Source of the DNA: Eledone cirrhosa
Lineage: Eukaryota > Mollusca > Cephalopoda > Octopoda > Eledonidae
Assembly (NCBI GenBank): GCA_964016885.1
Contig: OZ024743.1
Location: 77,518,541 to 77,582,540 of the forward strand
DNA: 64,000 bases
Direction: 5' to 3'
Below, in pieces: positions 1 through 10,900 of the stretch. How positions within the stretch are numbered: position 1 is the first letter of the stretch; every line of letters begins with the position of its first letter. Position numbers and translations under genes: made by a program. The notes below the pieces were generated by a model. The model did not search any database. It saw only the letters and a list, made by a program, of their open reading frames with translations, and was not told the origin of the DNA.

Positions 1-536
1 TGAGAAATATAAACAATTAATAATTGTGGTTTATTTCTATAAAATCACCAATAATACTTATACTTGCACAATTATTAATCTATATAGATATTTATATACT
101 TACAACCTGTTGTAATGTAATAAGATAAAATGTACTTACAACCATAATTCTTCATATAATCTAATTGATTATATATACAATACATGATTATATATACTCA
201 TACATAGCTAAATTATTTTTTTTTAAATTCTGGAATCATATTCCACCATTCCTACAAACTGTTAATTCTTTTTAAATTAACGTAAATACAAGCTCTTCTT
301 TCTTTCTCTTTCTTCTTCCTACCCTACACATACATACATATATCTTAATAATTATTTAAATCTAAAAATAACTTTTTTTTCAGCCCTATACCTCAACCTC
401 ATTTGCAAACTCATCTTAATAATTTGAAATATTTTACTTTTCTTCTCTTTCCCTTCTTTCCTTTACTATCCAGGAAAAACTTGAACCGTTAAGATCTTCT
501 TTCCGGATATATCAATATTTATAAAACAAACTTTGT
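1..536. other. AT-rich sequence, no gene seen
   Basis: Low-complexity AT-rich DNA with short CT-rich runs around 290-320 and 440-465. I see no coding frame, RNA gene or recognised repeat end here. The last part, from about 480, resembles the leader of the ribozyme-bearing repeats at 4.3 kb and 19.3 kb. Confidence 0.6.
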
Positions 537-595
537 ATTTTATCTGATGAGTGCGTACCAAAGTTTTGGTACCCTTGAAATATATATAATAGAAT
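537..595 (+). ncRNA. hammerhead-like ribozyme 1 (PLE-type repeat)
   Basis: The box CTGATGA (544-550) is followed by a hairpin whose core is an 8-bp stem (GTACCAAA with TTTGGTAC), then GAA (577-579). Stem III would be AT/AT (580-581 with 586-587), with cleavage after A588. Stem I is a 7-bp pairing of 537-543 (ATTTTAT) with 589-595 (ATAGAAT), including one G-U pair. This is the type I layout with a minimal stem III reported for hammerheads in Penelope-like elements. The folding is by eye; family membership is inference. Confidence 0.6.
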
Positions 596-951
596 AAATA
601 TAGTTTACATTTATCTAATATCATTGAATATATATATATATATATATATGTAAAGAAATCTACCAAAATATACAGTAGTGTCCAATCCGTATGAAGAACT
701 CAATGTAATCCAAATATCATGAAAAGAGAAGATACATTCAAAAATTTTCGATGAAAATCCCAGGAAAACAGAGTCAAGATAAATTAATAAAAACAAAGAA
801 CAAGTTCCTTATATTAAAAAATTCATCATTTTACGATCGTTTCTAGGATATATATGTGTGTTGGTATGTATATCATATAGATCTATGTAAAAATATTTTA
901 CAAACTATCAGAGGAAATATACATACCTTCACATATATATGCTGTCTTCAG

Positions 952-1051
952 AAATAATTGTTTCTACTTTAGGCACAAGGCCAGCAAATACCCAGTGCAT
1001 TACTGGTACTTTATTTTATCGACCCCGTAAGGATGAAAGGCAAAGTCAATG
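952..1051 (-). repeat. tRNA-derived SINE, 3' part
   Basis: On the minus strand this is the body and tail of a SINE also found at 35.9, 48.9 and 57.0 kb. It shares the blocks that read AAAGTACCAGTAAT and GGCCTTGTGCC in sense orientation. The tRNA-like head with the box B sequence is missing, so this copy is truncated at its 5' end. Its junction with the RLE element that follows is near 1050. Confidence 0.7.
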
Positions 1052-1101
1052 ATATTTGTTTATTGAAAAAAACCAACAAAGATTTAATGTAATAGGTCTG
1101 T

Positions 1102-3255
1102 TTGGGAACAGGTTTTGAATTGACCAATAGAAAAAGTAGTAAGAGGAATAAAAATACGGCCATTGAGGAAATGAATGCTGACGGGCTAGGACAAGATTTG
1201 GTTGATATCCTGAACTTAGTGGTAGATGAAATGAACAATGATAGTGGAAAACCCATGAACCTAAGATTTGTAGACAGGAAAAAGTTAAAAGAAACAACAG
1301 CTAAGGTAAACAAAGTCATCCCATACCTTGAGGCGAGGAACCTTCACCAATGCAACAATATCCTCAAAGCAACAGCAAATGCGGTGAGGAAATTACTTGG
1401 CATAAAAACGAGAGGAAACAACAAACAAGAAAGATCAGAACCTTGGTGGAAGAAACGACTGAATGGTCAAATCAAAGAAATGAGAAAAGACATTGGAAAG
1501 CTTGAGTCCTTACTGAATGGGACATTACAAAACATAGACACTAAAGATAGATTAGAAATAAAGTACAAAAGTAGGGGAGGAAAAAGCAAAATATTATCAT
1601 AGAAGAACTGAAGCAACGCATTGTAGCAAAAAGTGCAAAGATTAGGAGGTATGAGAACAGAGTCAGTCAGTATAGACAGAACCGCTGCCGTCCTTCTCCA
1701 TTCTGTCCGCCGGGGCTGTGGGTGGGCCCCATCGCGTACCGTTGTGGCTGTTGTAGAAGAAACAGGAAGACAACATATCTACAGGTGCTGTTGCCATCTT
1801 CTCTCTAGCTGTATTTACTGTTGTAATAGCTGTTGGTATAGGTATACTTATTGTTGTAATGTATATTGATGCTGTTGCTATCTTCTCTATAGCTCTACTT
1901 ACTGTTGTAATGTATATTGATGCTGTTGCTATCTTTTACATACATATATATCAACGCTTACGTGGACCTCTCAAAATTCTTTGGATTTTATAACCAGAAG
2001 ATGTTGTTTGGACAGCTTGAAGGGAAAGAAAGCGGCAACGACTTGATCCCTGAGGCGGAACAGACTAAGACATTCTGGAGAGGAATATGGGAGCAGGATG
2101 TTGAACATAATGGTCAGGCAGTGTGGATCGAGACAGTTCAAAAGGAAATTAGTGAACAAGCACACCAACAACCTGATTTGAGTATCACAGTTGAAACTCT
2201 TAAAGGGCAGGTCAAAAAACTAACCAACTGGAAATCACCAGGCCCAGATGGTGTGCAGGGGTATTGGATTGAAAATATAACATCTCTCCGAAACTGACAA
2301 CCATGTTCAATGACTGCTTGATGTCGGGTGAGGTACCAGAGTGATTGACAAAAGGTACCACAGTTCTGGTAATGAAAGACCGAATCGAGGGTAATGATGT
2401 TACCAACTATAGACCTATCACATGTCTGTCCGTAATGTGGAAACTGTTAACAAGCATTGTGTCTGAGGAAATCTACCATCACCTCCACATAAACAACTTG
2501 TTACCGGGCGAACAGAAAGGATGCCGAAAGAAGTCCCGTGGTACAAAAGACCAGGTACTTATTGATAAGATGGTAAAGAGGAACTGGTCTTGCCATGGGT
2601 TGGATAGATTACAAAAAGGCATTCGACATGGTACCTCATTCTTGGAAAAGCCTAGAGATCTTCAGGGTGGCAGATAACATCATCCAGTTGTTGAGCAAAA
2701 GTATGAAGTCCTGGGAAACAGAGTTAACATCGGGTGGAGAATCCTTGGGAGGCGTGAAGATCAAGAGAGATATCTTCCAGGAAGATAGTTTGTCCCCTCT
2801 GCTGTTTGTCCTTGCCCTGATACCCCTGACCGTTATATTGCGAAAAGTGAGAGCGGGATATAAGTTGGGAAAAGGAGAGTTTACCATCAATCACCTCCTC
2901 TTCATGGACGATCTTAAACTCTTTGGGAAGAGTGAGAAGGAGTTGGATGTACTTGTTGACACTGTCCGTATTTTCAGCAATGATATATTGGTATTAATAA
3001 GTGTGGAGTCCTAGTGATGAAGAGGGGTAAATTGAGCAGAAGCAACGGAATCCAGGTACCAACAGGTGAGATGATAAAGGAAATTGACATTGAAGAAGGA
3101 TACAAATATTTAGGTGTTCTGGAGGAAGATGACATCAAGAACAAAAAAATGAAGGAATTGATAAGATCTGAGTACATTAGGAGAGTAAGGAGCGTATTAA
3201 AATCACATCTAAATAGTAAGGATGTCATAAGTGCAGTGAACAGGTTTATACATGT
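1102..3255 (+). pseudogene. RLE-type (R2-like) non-LTR retrotransposon, broken copy
   Basis: A decayed polyprotein of the same family as the intact frame at 53.2-55.5 kb. It starts with a lysine-rich N-terminal segment containing EPWWKKRLNGQIK (1102-1602). Reverse-transcriptase pieces follow in shifting frames: the finger block with WKSPGPDGVQGYW (near 2230), NYRPITCLSVMWK, and the motif A block WIDYKKAFDMVPHSW (near 2600). The motif C block LLFMDDLKLFG is near 2900. Motif B reads FQEDSLSP where the 53-kb copy has FQGDSLSP, so a conserved glycine is lost. There are at least four frameshifts or stops and an inserted block at about 1690-1965. It ends abruptly after residues matching AISAVN, where an unrelated inverted repeat begins. 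The zinc knuckle and endonuclease domains are gone. It cannot be functional. Confidence 0.85.
1690..1965. other. foreign insert inside the RLE element, with a short tandem repeat
   Basis: The RLE frame is interrupted after residues matching ENRVSQYRQNR and resumes near 1970-2000. The 275-bp insert begins GC-rich, then becomes a TGTTG-rich run. It contains two near-identical stretches reading TATTGATGCTGTTGCTATCTT (about 1863-1883 and 1914-1935). I do not recognise its source. Confidence 0.55.
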
Positions 3256-3261
3256 TAGAAC

Positions 3262-3484
3262 ATGTTTATGCAAAAGCACCTAGGTACGTTTCGCCCGAAA
3301 AGGGCTTCTCAAGGGCATACAAATCTAGAGAGTGTTCAATACAGAACCCAGAAGGGGTTTTAAGATGATAATCTCATCGAAGTTCATTTTTGATTCAAAC
3401 AGACATGGTTGTTTGCATCACAGAGCAAGGGGGAGTAACTCTGACCGGTGTTTGAATAAGTGTCCCTAAATGGCTTATTATCCG
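3262..3484. repeat. left inverted repeat around PLE remnant
   Basis: This block is the near-exact reverse complement of 3988-4206, with small differences. Together they enclose a PLE GIY-YIG remnant. Inside it, on the minus strand near 3283-3322, is a hairpin GCCC/GGGC followed by GAAACGTA and preceded by TTGAGAA, which is a hammerhead-like relic. An 11-nt segment of that relic is missing from the right arm. Confidence 0.8.
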
Positions 3485-3828
3485 ATATGTTATTTATAGG
3501 TGCACTGTAACTAGCCATAATAGCGTCAAATATTGTATAGGGGCCACCTCTGGCTCGTTCAAAACTAGATTTCGAACGCATCTCCACATCACTCGCCAAC
3601 TACATCACAACATTGAACAACTCCAACATCAGCTTCTCCACATACTGGGAAATTGTCAGCAGGGCAACACCTTACAACTTCAAGAGTAAGTGCCAGCTCT
3701 GTCTCATGGAGCTTTACCATATCGTAAGAGCACCCCTAGAGCTCATCAACAGCAGAGCAGAATCTGTGATAAACTGCAGACACAGAAAACAGCAGTCATT
3801 CTATGGTTGGACCCCGGTTGATACCTGA
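3484..3828 (+). pseudogene. Penelope-like element, GIY-YIG endonuclease remnant
   Basis: From about 3489 the frame reads VIYRCTVTS, then KYCIGATSGSFKTRFRTH, which matches the GIY and YIG blocks and the arginine of the GIY-YIG nuclease at the C terminus of PLE polyproteins. After a +1 frameshift near 3590 it continues with a segment typical of PLE C termini: STYWEIVSRATPY, the CQLCL pair of cysteines, ELINSRAES and a CRH motif, ending at a stop near 3828. The reverse transcriptase part is absent. The remnant sits exactly between two inverted repeat arms, as do two other PLEs in this window. Confidence 0.72.
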
Positions 3829-3987
3829 ACACCATAAACCGGGTGCCCCTGCACCAAACCATAACACGCCGGAGGGCAGGGCGCATAACTAAACATCTGT
3901 ACACCAGCTATGCCTCTTAGATCCGGCCTGACTAAGTAGTAGTAGTGGCACCCATAAAATAGTAGTGGAAAACAATCATCATGTGAA

Positions 3988-4206
3988 CGGATAATAAGCC
4001 ATTTAGGGACACTTATTCAAACACCGGTCAGAGTTACTCCCCTTGCTCTGTGATGCAAACAAGCATGTCTGTTTGAATCAAACATGAACTTTGATGTGAT
4101 TATCATCTTAAAACCCCTTCTGGGTTCTGTATTGAACACTCTAGATTTGTATGCCCTTTTCGGGCGAAACGTACGTAGGTGCTTTTGTATAGACATATTC
4201 TAACAA
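3988..4206. repeat. right inverted repeat around PLE remnant
   Basis: Reverse complement of 3262-3484. It reads from the sequence matching TTATTATCCG outward to the GCACCTA-type block. It lacks the TTGAGAAGCCC segment present in the left arm. This looks like a deletion between two GCCC repeats and would destroy the hammerhead-like core in this arm. Confidence 0.8.
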
Positions 4207-4212
4207 GTCTGT

Positions 4213-4233
4213 ATTCTCCTTTGTAATCCTTTC

Positions 4234-4271
<38 letters not shown>

Positions 4272-4291
4272 GAAAGGATTTCAAAGGAGAA
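4213..4291. repeat. hairpin with a (TA)n core
   Basis: About 24 bp (TTCTCCTTTG...CATTTA) on the left is repeated in inverse, with minor mismatch, on the right of a (TA)n run at about 4233-4268. Short palindromes with a (TA)n centre or edge recur through the window. Confidence 0.7.
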
Positions 4292-4339
4292 TTTTTTAAG
4301 GGTATGTCAATATTTATTTATAAAACTAACCTATATTAT

Positions 4340-4403
4340 ATTTTATCTGATGAAAGCGCACCATAGTTTGCTTTGGTGGCCCTTGAAATATGTATAATGA
4401 AAT
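4340..4403 (+). ncRNA. hammerhead-like ribozyme 2 (PLE-type repeat)
   Basis: Box CTGATGA is at 4347-4353. Stem II spans 4354-4384, with AAG/CTT at the base, ACCA/TGGT distally and one mismatch. GAA is at 4385-4387. Stem III is AT/AT closing an ATGT loop (4388-4395), and A4396 is at the cleavage position. Stem I is 4340-4346 (ATTTTAT) with 4397-4403 (ATGAAAT). It is a sister of the copies at 537-595 and 19238-19300. Confidence 0.62.
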
Positions 4404-5117
4404 AAATATGGTTTTATAAATATAGTTTCCATTTGTTAATATATTGTATATTTACTCCAATAATTTGTTGAGTGCTTTATATCAGTTATAAAAAATATGT
4501 AGCTTGTATCCCAACAAATTAAATATAACCTCTACATATATATATATATATATTTAAGGAGTCAATGCTACGGAGTACGAAGTTAAATTTGTGTGTGTGG
4601 GGAAGTTATGGGTGTGAATGTAGGTGTATATGGCACTTAATATATTAGTATATATACCAGTGTTTGTAAAATAGAATTTTTTTTACCTATTACTGTTTGT
4701 TGTGCTAAGCATAAGATATTTTAAGCAACAGGCGGATTGATACGTTTTTATTTTATTTTGATATTGTAAGTGTACGTATGTGTGTATATATAATTTATTT
4801 ATTGAAGTTGTATGTAAGTATGTTTGTGCCTGCCGACCGATGTGTATGAGCAGTTGTTTGTGGTGGTGATTATATTTCATGTATTTATAGTGGAATAGGT
4901 GGAGTGGGTAGCTACTGTTTATTAAACAATATAATGGGCCTGTTTGTCTTGGGTACCTATGTGTGCTCAGAGGGATTTGTGGAGGCTGTTCACATGCAAT
5001 TAGATATTGATATTTCTATAATGCCGTTATTGGAAAGATGTGGTGCGGACCTATTTAGGAGTATAGCGAAGAATACTGGGTTGTATGAATGTAACAAGGA
5101 ATACATTGTTTGTGTAG
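4404..5117. other. AT-rich spacer, no recognised feature
   Basis: Contains a short (TA)n run near 4540 and a 74-codon plus-strand frame at 4904-5128 with no recognisable domain. I do not treat that frame as a gene. The 50 bp just before 5118 are about 80% alike to those before 6736, so the similarity between the two direct repeats below extends weakly upstream. Confidence 0.5.
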
Positions 5118-5398
5118 ATAATATTTAATTAACAATGGTAGATAGTATAGTTGTCATGTCAAAGAAATAGATGATAGAATGAAACAAAGTTAGTCGTTAC
5201 CGTTTTGATTGCCAGGCAAACGCGGCTGGCAGAGGACGCCTGGCTAAGGCCAGCCAGGCGCCGGAAGGCCAAATGAGAGAGAGAGAGAGCCGAAGGCTAT
5301 TCGTTTTATAGGGCTCTGACCGGAAGTTACAGAAAGGGTTCTACTTCCCGTCTAGATGTTAATCTATTGGGGTCACAACAAGGGAGACAACCGCTACA
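5118..5398. repeat. 281-bp direct repeat, left copy (LTR-like)
   Basis: Identical by eye, without gaps, to 6736-7016 (offset 1618). A sub-segment starting TGTCATGTC at 5152 and ending GCTACA at 5398 has TGT...ACA ends like a long terminal repeat. The repeat carries a GC-rich hairpin (GCCTGGCT with AGCCAGGC) and a (GA)n stretch. No clear tRNA primer site follows, and no target-site duplication is visible, so an LTR identity is only a suggestion. Confidence 0.8.
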
Positions 5399-6264
5399 CA
5401 ACCTCCCGCCAGAATTTTAGGATTTAAAAATCGAATGAAAATATGTAGCAAGTTGGCGAGAATGTTGCAACAGGCATGAAAATTACGACAAAAGAATGTT
5501 TGCAAAAATCAATGATAGATATCAAGGTAGCCAACCGCTCTTGGCCAGAGAACGACTGGACATCTATCTATCCATCACCCAAAGATACAATGTAATAAAG
5601 TAAGAGAAGGGCTCAAAGTTCAAATGTACACAATATAGTTCACAGGTGTGCAATCACATGACAGCAGGAAAGAAAGTGTGTTCCAGAGAATGAATGCAGG
5701 TGGTTTCTGTTCTGTGGTATATCGTGAAATTTCCAACCTCCGAATGGATTTTCTCACAGGAAGAGTGCTGCAAAAATAAATTCTCTGGCTTTGGTTGTTG
5801 GTGAAGCTGTGTTGATGTTGTTGTCTCGCTGAGTGAGCGTATTCGGTGTTTAAATTCACAGTAAAAAAAAAATTTTTTTCAGAAAAAATGAGTTGCGCCA
5901 AGTGCTAGAAATAGCAGCCGAAGTTGATGGTGATGTTGAGAATGCGTTGACCTGGAAGGGTCAAGAGGCCAGCGACCAAAGAAATAAGCATTCTGAATAA
6001 ATGCGCAGTTTTCAACGGCAAATTCACGTAGTAAATTTTTAAACCGGCAAATAGGAGAATATAGCTTAAGGCTGAAGAATCCTTGGCGAGAAACGTTATC
6101 TCTGGCGTGCGGCTATCTCTGTGAGTCGAGAATTTGTGCTGCCTACACGTGCCAATACAAGGTTGAAAAAATAATATTTCTAACGCGCGAGAAAATGATA
6201 GTGCAAGTGTGAAAGTGACAATGATGAAAAAGAAAGGCTTCACTCAGCATAATTATTGGTGTGA

Positions 6265-6303
<39 letters not shown>

Positions 6304-6735
6304 ACGATGAAGAAAACGATGAAAAAAAAAGGTAATGGTTCATCGAAAATAAATGTTCCTGTAGAAATGTTTTTTAAAAAATATCAAATTTCTTTTTTTT
6401 TTTTTGTTTTGAAAGTGTTCGTTGTAAGAAACGAGAAACATGTATATATATCGTGAAATGCGACAGTTAGTTGATGCGTGAGAGAAAAAGTCTGTCTGAA
6501 CGCGAATTTCACATGTGCGTGTGTGCGTTTCCTTGAGTATTTTCATAGTTTGTCGATAAATTTGCTGTGTATTCGTAATGTTACTCACACAATACCAGAT
6601 CTGCTATTTTTTTCTTTTTTCGGGGTGACCACTTATAGCGATGAACGGCTGCGTGTTCGTATCACGTCAGGGTTACCAATATAGCGAGAGTACTGGGTTG
6701 CATGTATGTAACAAAACGAGACATGGTTTGTGTGT
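5399..6735. other. interior between the two direct repeats
   Basis: No gag, protease, RT or integrase motif could be found on either strand. It contains an A run at about 6270-6300 and moderately complex DNA. If the flanks are LTRs, this is a non-autonomous interior. Alternatively the whole is a duplicated segment. Confidence 0.45.
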
Positions 6736-7016
6736 ATAATATTTAATTAACAATGGTAGATAGTATAGTTGTCATGTCAAAGAAATAGATGATAGAATGA
6801 AACAAAGTTAGTCGTTACCGTTTTGATTGCCAGGCAAACGCGGCTGGCAGAGGACGCCTGGCTAAGGCCAGCCAGGCGCCGGAAGGCCAAATGAGAGAGA
6901 GAGAGAGCCGAAGGCTATTCGTTTTATAGGGCTCTGACCGGAAGTTACAGAAAGGGTTCTACTTCCCGTCTAGATGTTAATCTATTGGGGTCACAACAAG
7001 GGAGACAACCGCTACA
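6736..7016. repeat. 281-bp direct repeat, right copy (LTR-like)
   Basis: Exact copy of 5118-5398. It is followed by GGAGTAAATA rather than the CAACCTCCCG that follows the left copy, so the shared block ends at GCTACA in both. Lack of differences implies a recent event or gene conversion. Confidence 0.8.
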
Positions 7017-7489
7017 GGAGTAAATATATGTGGCCTAAGGCTTGTGTATACAGCTTGGGTAGGTGTAAGATTATGTGTGAGTTGATTGATGGTTTGTGTA
7101 TTTCGGTGTGGCACCATCAGCTCAAGTTCTTCAACAAATGCTAGCTCTGTGTGTACTTCTGGAATCTCGTGGGATCTGTTGGTGAAATTTGTGTGGAGTT
7201 GTGCTCAGTTGTGTGTTGTGCTATGAGGACCTAGGTGTGGATCTGCCGGGTGATCTATTGCTAGGTGTGACACCAATTACATAGCTGAGTTGTCTGAAGG
7301 TCACGGTAATCATGCCTGCTGGCACAGTCATTGAGAGGTCGTTTAAGTTGGTAGCCGCCTCGAGGGGAGAGGTGTGATATGGCAGGGTTGACACGAGTGT
7401 CTTTGTATTCTGGTAGTTGCTGTGGTAGGTGGGCGAAAGGTTGGTGGCAGCTACAGTAGAACCTGTCCATCTGTTTGTTAGTATGTCGG

Positions 7490-7860
7490 CAGGCATGTAC
7501 AATAGCATTCATTCGCTCGTCTCTTATTTGATCCAAAAGTGTTACATTGATCCTTAGAGTTCCAATGTTGCGTTCTGTCACTAGCACTGTGACAGTGAGT
7601 CTTCCATCCTTGTTTTCACATTTGGTGATATGTTTCCGAAAGGACGAGGCTCTAGTGCTGACGTGCTCCTTGAATCGTATGTGCAGCGGTCGAAAGGTGC
7701 TGCTGATGTAACAATCGTTGCACTTGTCGCATTCGATCTTTTAAACCACGTAAGTGCGCAAGCAACAGTCTGTGTGTCGTATCGAACAATTGCCGAGGGA
7801 GCATGTATTATCCACGTTGTGTTGTTTCTTGGAGAGGCAACTCTGTTGCTGTCTCATGCT
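7490..7860 (-). pseudogene. GIY-YIG endonuclease domain fragment (PLE-like)
   Basis: Minus-strand translation around 7810-7660 gives a cysteine-rich lead (CSLGNCSIRHTDCC), then YVV-stop-KIECDKCNDCYISSTFRPLHIRFKEH. This fits the GIY-YIG fold: a KIEC block, the CYI-S-ST block in place of YIG, then the conserved arginine and a downstream H. The YIG glycine is serine and the first tyrosine codon region holds a TAA, so the domain is dead. The frame continues through TERNIGTLRI and LLDQIRDER to about 7490. The cysteine-rich lead with C-terminal GIY-YIG fits a PLE of another family than those elsewhere here. No RT portion is adjacent. Confidence 0.6.
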
Positions 7861-7984
7861 GAGTCTAACAATAAGAATATGAGTAAACAGTTGGATAAGA
7901 AGAAACTAAATGTATATATATGTGTGGTAAATAAATATATACATATATATTAAATCTGAACACAAAGGAACCAAACTCCCACTG

Positions 7985-10900
7985 TCACTGCCCCCGGCTT
8001 TCTCACTCTCCCCATCTCTCTCTTTAACCCACTGCCTCCGTCTCTCTCACTCTCCCCATCTCTCTCTTTCACCCACTACCTCCGTCTCTCTCACTCTCCC
8101 CATCTCTCTCTTTCACCCACTGCCTCCGTCTCTCTCACTCTCCCCATCTCTCTCTTTCACCCACTACCTCCGTCTCTCTCACTCTCCCCATCTCTCTCTT
8201 TCACCCACTGCCTCCGTCTCTCTCACTCTCCCATCTCTCTCTTTCACCCACTGCCTCCGTCTCTCTCACTCTCCCCATCTCTCTCTTTCACCCACTGCCT
8301 CTGTCTCTCTCACTCTCCCCATCTCTCTCTTTCACCCACTACCTCCGTCTCTCTCACTCTCCCCATCTCTCTCTTTCACCCACTACCTCCGTCTCTCTCA
8401 CTCTCCCCATCTCTCTCTTTCACCCACTGCCTCCGTCTCTCTCACTCTCCCATCTCTCTCTTTCACCCACTGCCTCCGTCTCTCTCACTCTCCCCATCTC
8501 TCTCTTTCACCCACTGCCTCCATCTCTCTCACTCGCCCATCTCTCTCTTTCACCCACTGCCTCCGTCTCTCTCACTCTCCCCATCTCTCTCTTTCACCCA
8601 CTGCCTCCATCTCTCTCACTCTCCCATCTCTCTCTTTCACCCACTGCCTCTGTCTCTCTCACTCTCCCCATCTCTCTCTTTCACCCACTGCCCCCGGCTT
8701 TCTCACTCTCCCCATCTCTCTCTTTCACCCACTGCCTCCGTCTCTCTCACTCTCCCCATCTCTCTCTTTCACCCACTGCCCCCAACTTTCTCACTCTCCC
8801 CATCTCTCTCTTTCACCCACTGCCTCTGTCTCTCTCACTCTCCCCATCTCTCTCTTTCACCCACTGCCTTCGTCTCTCTCACTCTCCCCATCTCTCTCTT
8901 TCACCCACTGCCTCCGCCCTCTCACTCTCCCCATCTCTCTCTTTCACCCACTGCCCCCGGCTTTCTAACTCTCCCCATCTCTCTCTTTCACCCACTGCCT
9001 CCGTCTCTCTCACTCTCCCCATCTCTCTCTTTCACCCACTACCTCCGTCTCTCTCACTCTCCCCATCTCTCTCTTTCACCCACTGCCCCCGGCTTTCTCA
9101 CTCTCCCCAACTCTCTCTTTCACCCACTGCCTCCGTCTCTCTCACTCTCCCCATCTCTCTCTTTCACCCACTGCCTCCGTCTCTCTCACATCCCCATCTC
9201 TCTCTTTCACCCATTACCCCCGGCTCTCTCACTCTCCCCATCTCTCTCTTTCATCCACTGCCTCCGTCTGTCACTCTCCCCATCTCTCTCTTTCACCCAC
9301 TGCCTCCGTCTCTCTCACTCTCCCCATCTCTCTTTCACCCACTGCCTCCGTCCTCCCACTCTCCCCATCTCTCTCTTTCACCCACTGCCCCCGGCTTTCT
9401 CACTCTCCCCATCTCTCTCTTTCACCCACTGCCTCCGTCTCTCTCACTCTCCCCATCTCTCTCTTTCACCCGCTGCCCCCGGCTTTCTCACTCTCCCCAT
9501 CTCTCTCTTTCACCCACTGCCCCCGTCTCTCTCACATCCCCATCTCTCTCTTTCACCCACTACCCCCGGCTCTCTCACTCTCCCCATCTCTCTCTTTCAC
9601 CCACTGCCTCCGTCTCTCTCACTCTCCCCATCTCTCTCTTTCAACCACTGCCCCCGTCTCTCTCACTCTCCCCATCTCTCTCTTTCACCCACTGCCCCCG
9701 GCTCTCTCACTCTCCCTATCTCTCTCTTTCACCCACTGCCTCTGTCTCTCTCACTCTCCCCATCTCTCTCTTTCACCTACTGCCTTAGTGTCTGTCTCTC
9801 TCCCCATCTCTCTCTTTCACCCACTGCCTCCGTCTCTCTCACTCTCCCCATCTCTCTCTTTCACCCACTGCCCCCGGCTTTCTCACTCTCCCCATCTCTC
9901 TCTTTCACCCACTGCCTCCGTCTCTCTCACTCTCCCCATCTCTCTCTTTCACCCACTGCCTTCGTCTCTCTCACTCTCCCCATCTCTCTCTTTCACCCAC
10001 TGCCTCCGTCCTCTCACTCTCCCCATCTCTCTCTTTCACCCACTGCCTCCGTCTCTCTCACTCTCCCATCTCTCTCTTTCACCCACTGCCTCCGTCTCTC
10101 TCACTCTCCCCATCTCTCTCTTTCACCCACTGCCTCCATCTCTCTCACTCGCCCATCTCTCTCTTTCACCCACTGCCTCCGTCTCTCTCACTCTCCCCAT
10201 CTCTCTCTTTCACCCACTGCCTCCATCTCTCTCACTCTCCCATCTCTCTCTTTCACCCACTGCCTCTGTCTCTCTCACTCTCCCCATCTCTCTCTTTCAC
10301 CCACTGCCCCCGGCTTTCTCACTCTCCCCATCTCTCTCTTTCACCCACTGCCTCCGTCTCTCTCACTCTCCCCATCTCTCTCTTTCACCCACTGCCCCCA
10401 ACTTTCTCACTCTCCCCATCTCTCTCTTTCACCCACTGCCTCTGTCTCTCTCACTCTCCCCATCTCTCTCTTTCACCCACTGCCTTCGTCTCTCTCACTC
10501 TCCCCATCTCTCTCTTTCACCCACTGCCTCCGCCCTCTCACTCTCCCCATCTCTCTCTTTCACCCACTGCCCCCGGCTTTCCAACTCTCCCCATCTCTCT
10601 CTTTCACCCACTGCCTCCGTCTCTCTCACTCTCCCCATCTCTCTCTTTCACCCACTACCTCCGTCTCTCTCACTCTCCCCATCTCTCTCTTTCACCCACT
10701 GCCCCCGGCTTTCTCACTCTCCCCAACTCTCTCTTTCACCCACTGCCTCCGTCTCTCTCACTCTCTCCATCTCTCTCTTTCACCCACTGCCTCCGTCTCT
10801 CTCACTCTCCCCATCTCTCTATTTCACCCACTGCATCCGTCTCTCTCACATTCCCATCTCTCTCTTTCACCCATTACCCCCGGCTCTCTCACTCTCCCCA

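Noticed and set aside
4904..5128. 74-codon plus-strand frame
   Set aside because: No domain, composition like its flanks, and it runs into the direct repeat.
5118..7016. Complete LTR retrotransposon or endogenous retrovirus
   Set aside because: No gag, protease, RT, integrase or envelope motif lies between the repeats, and no primer site or target duplication was seen.
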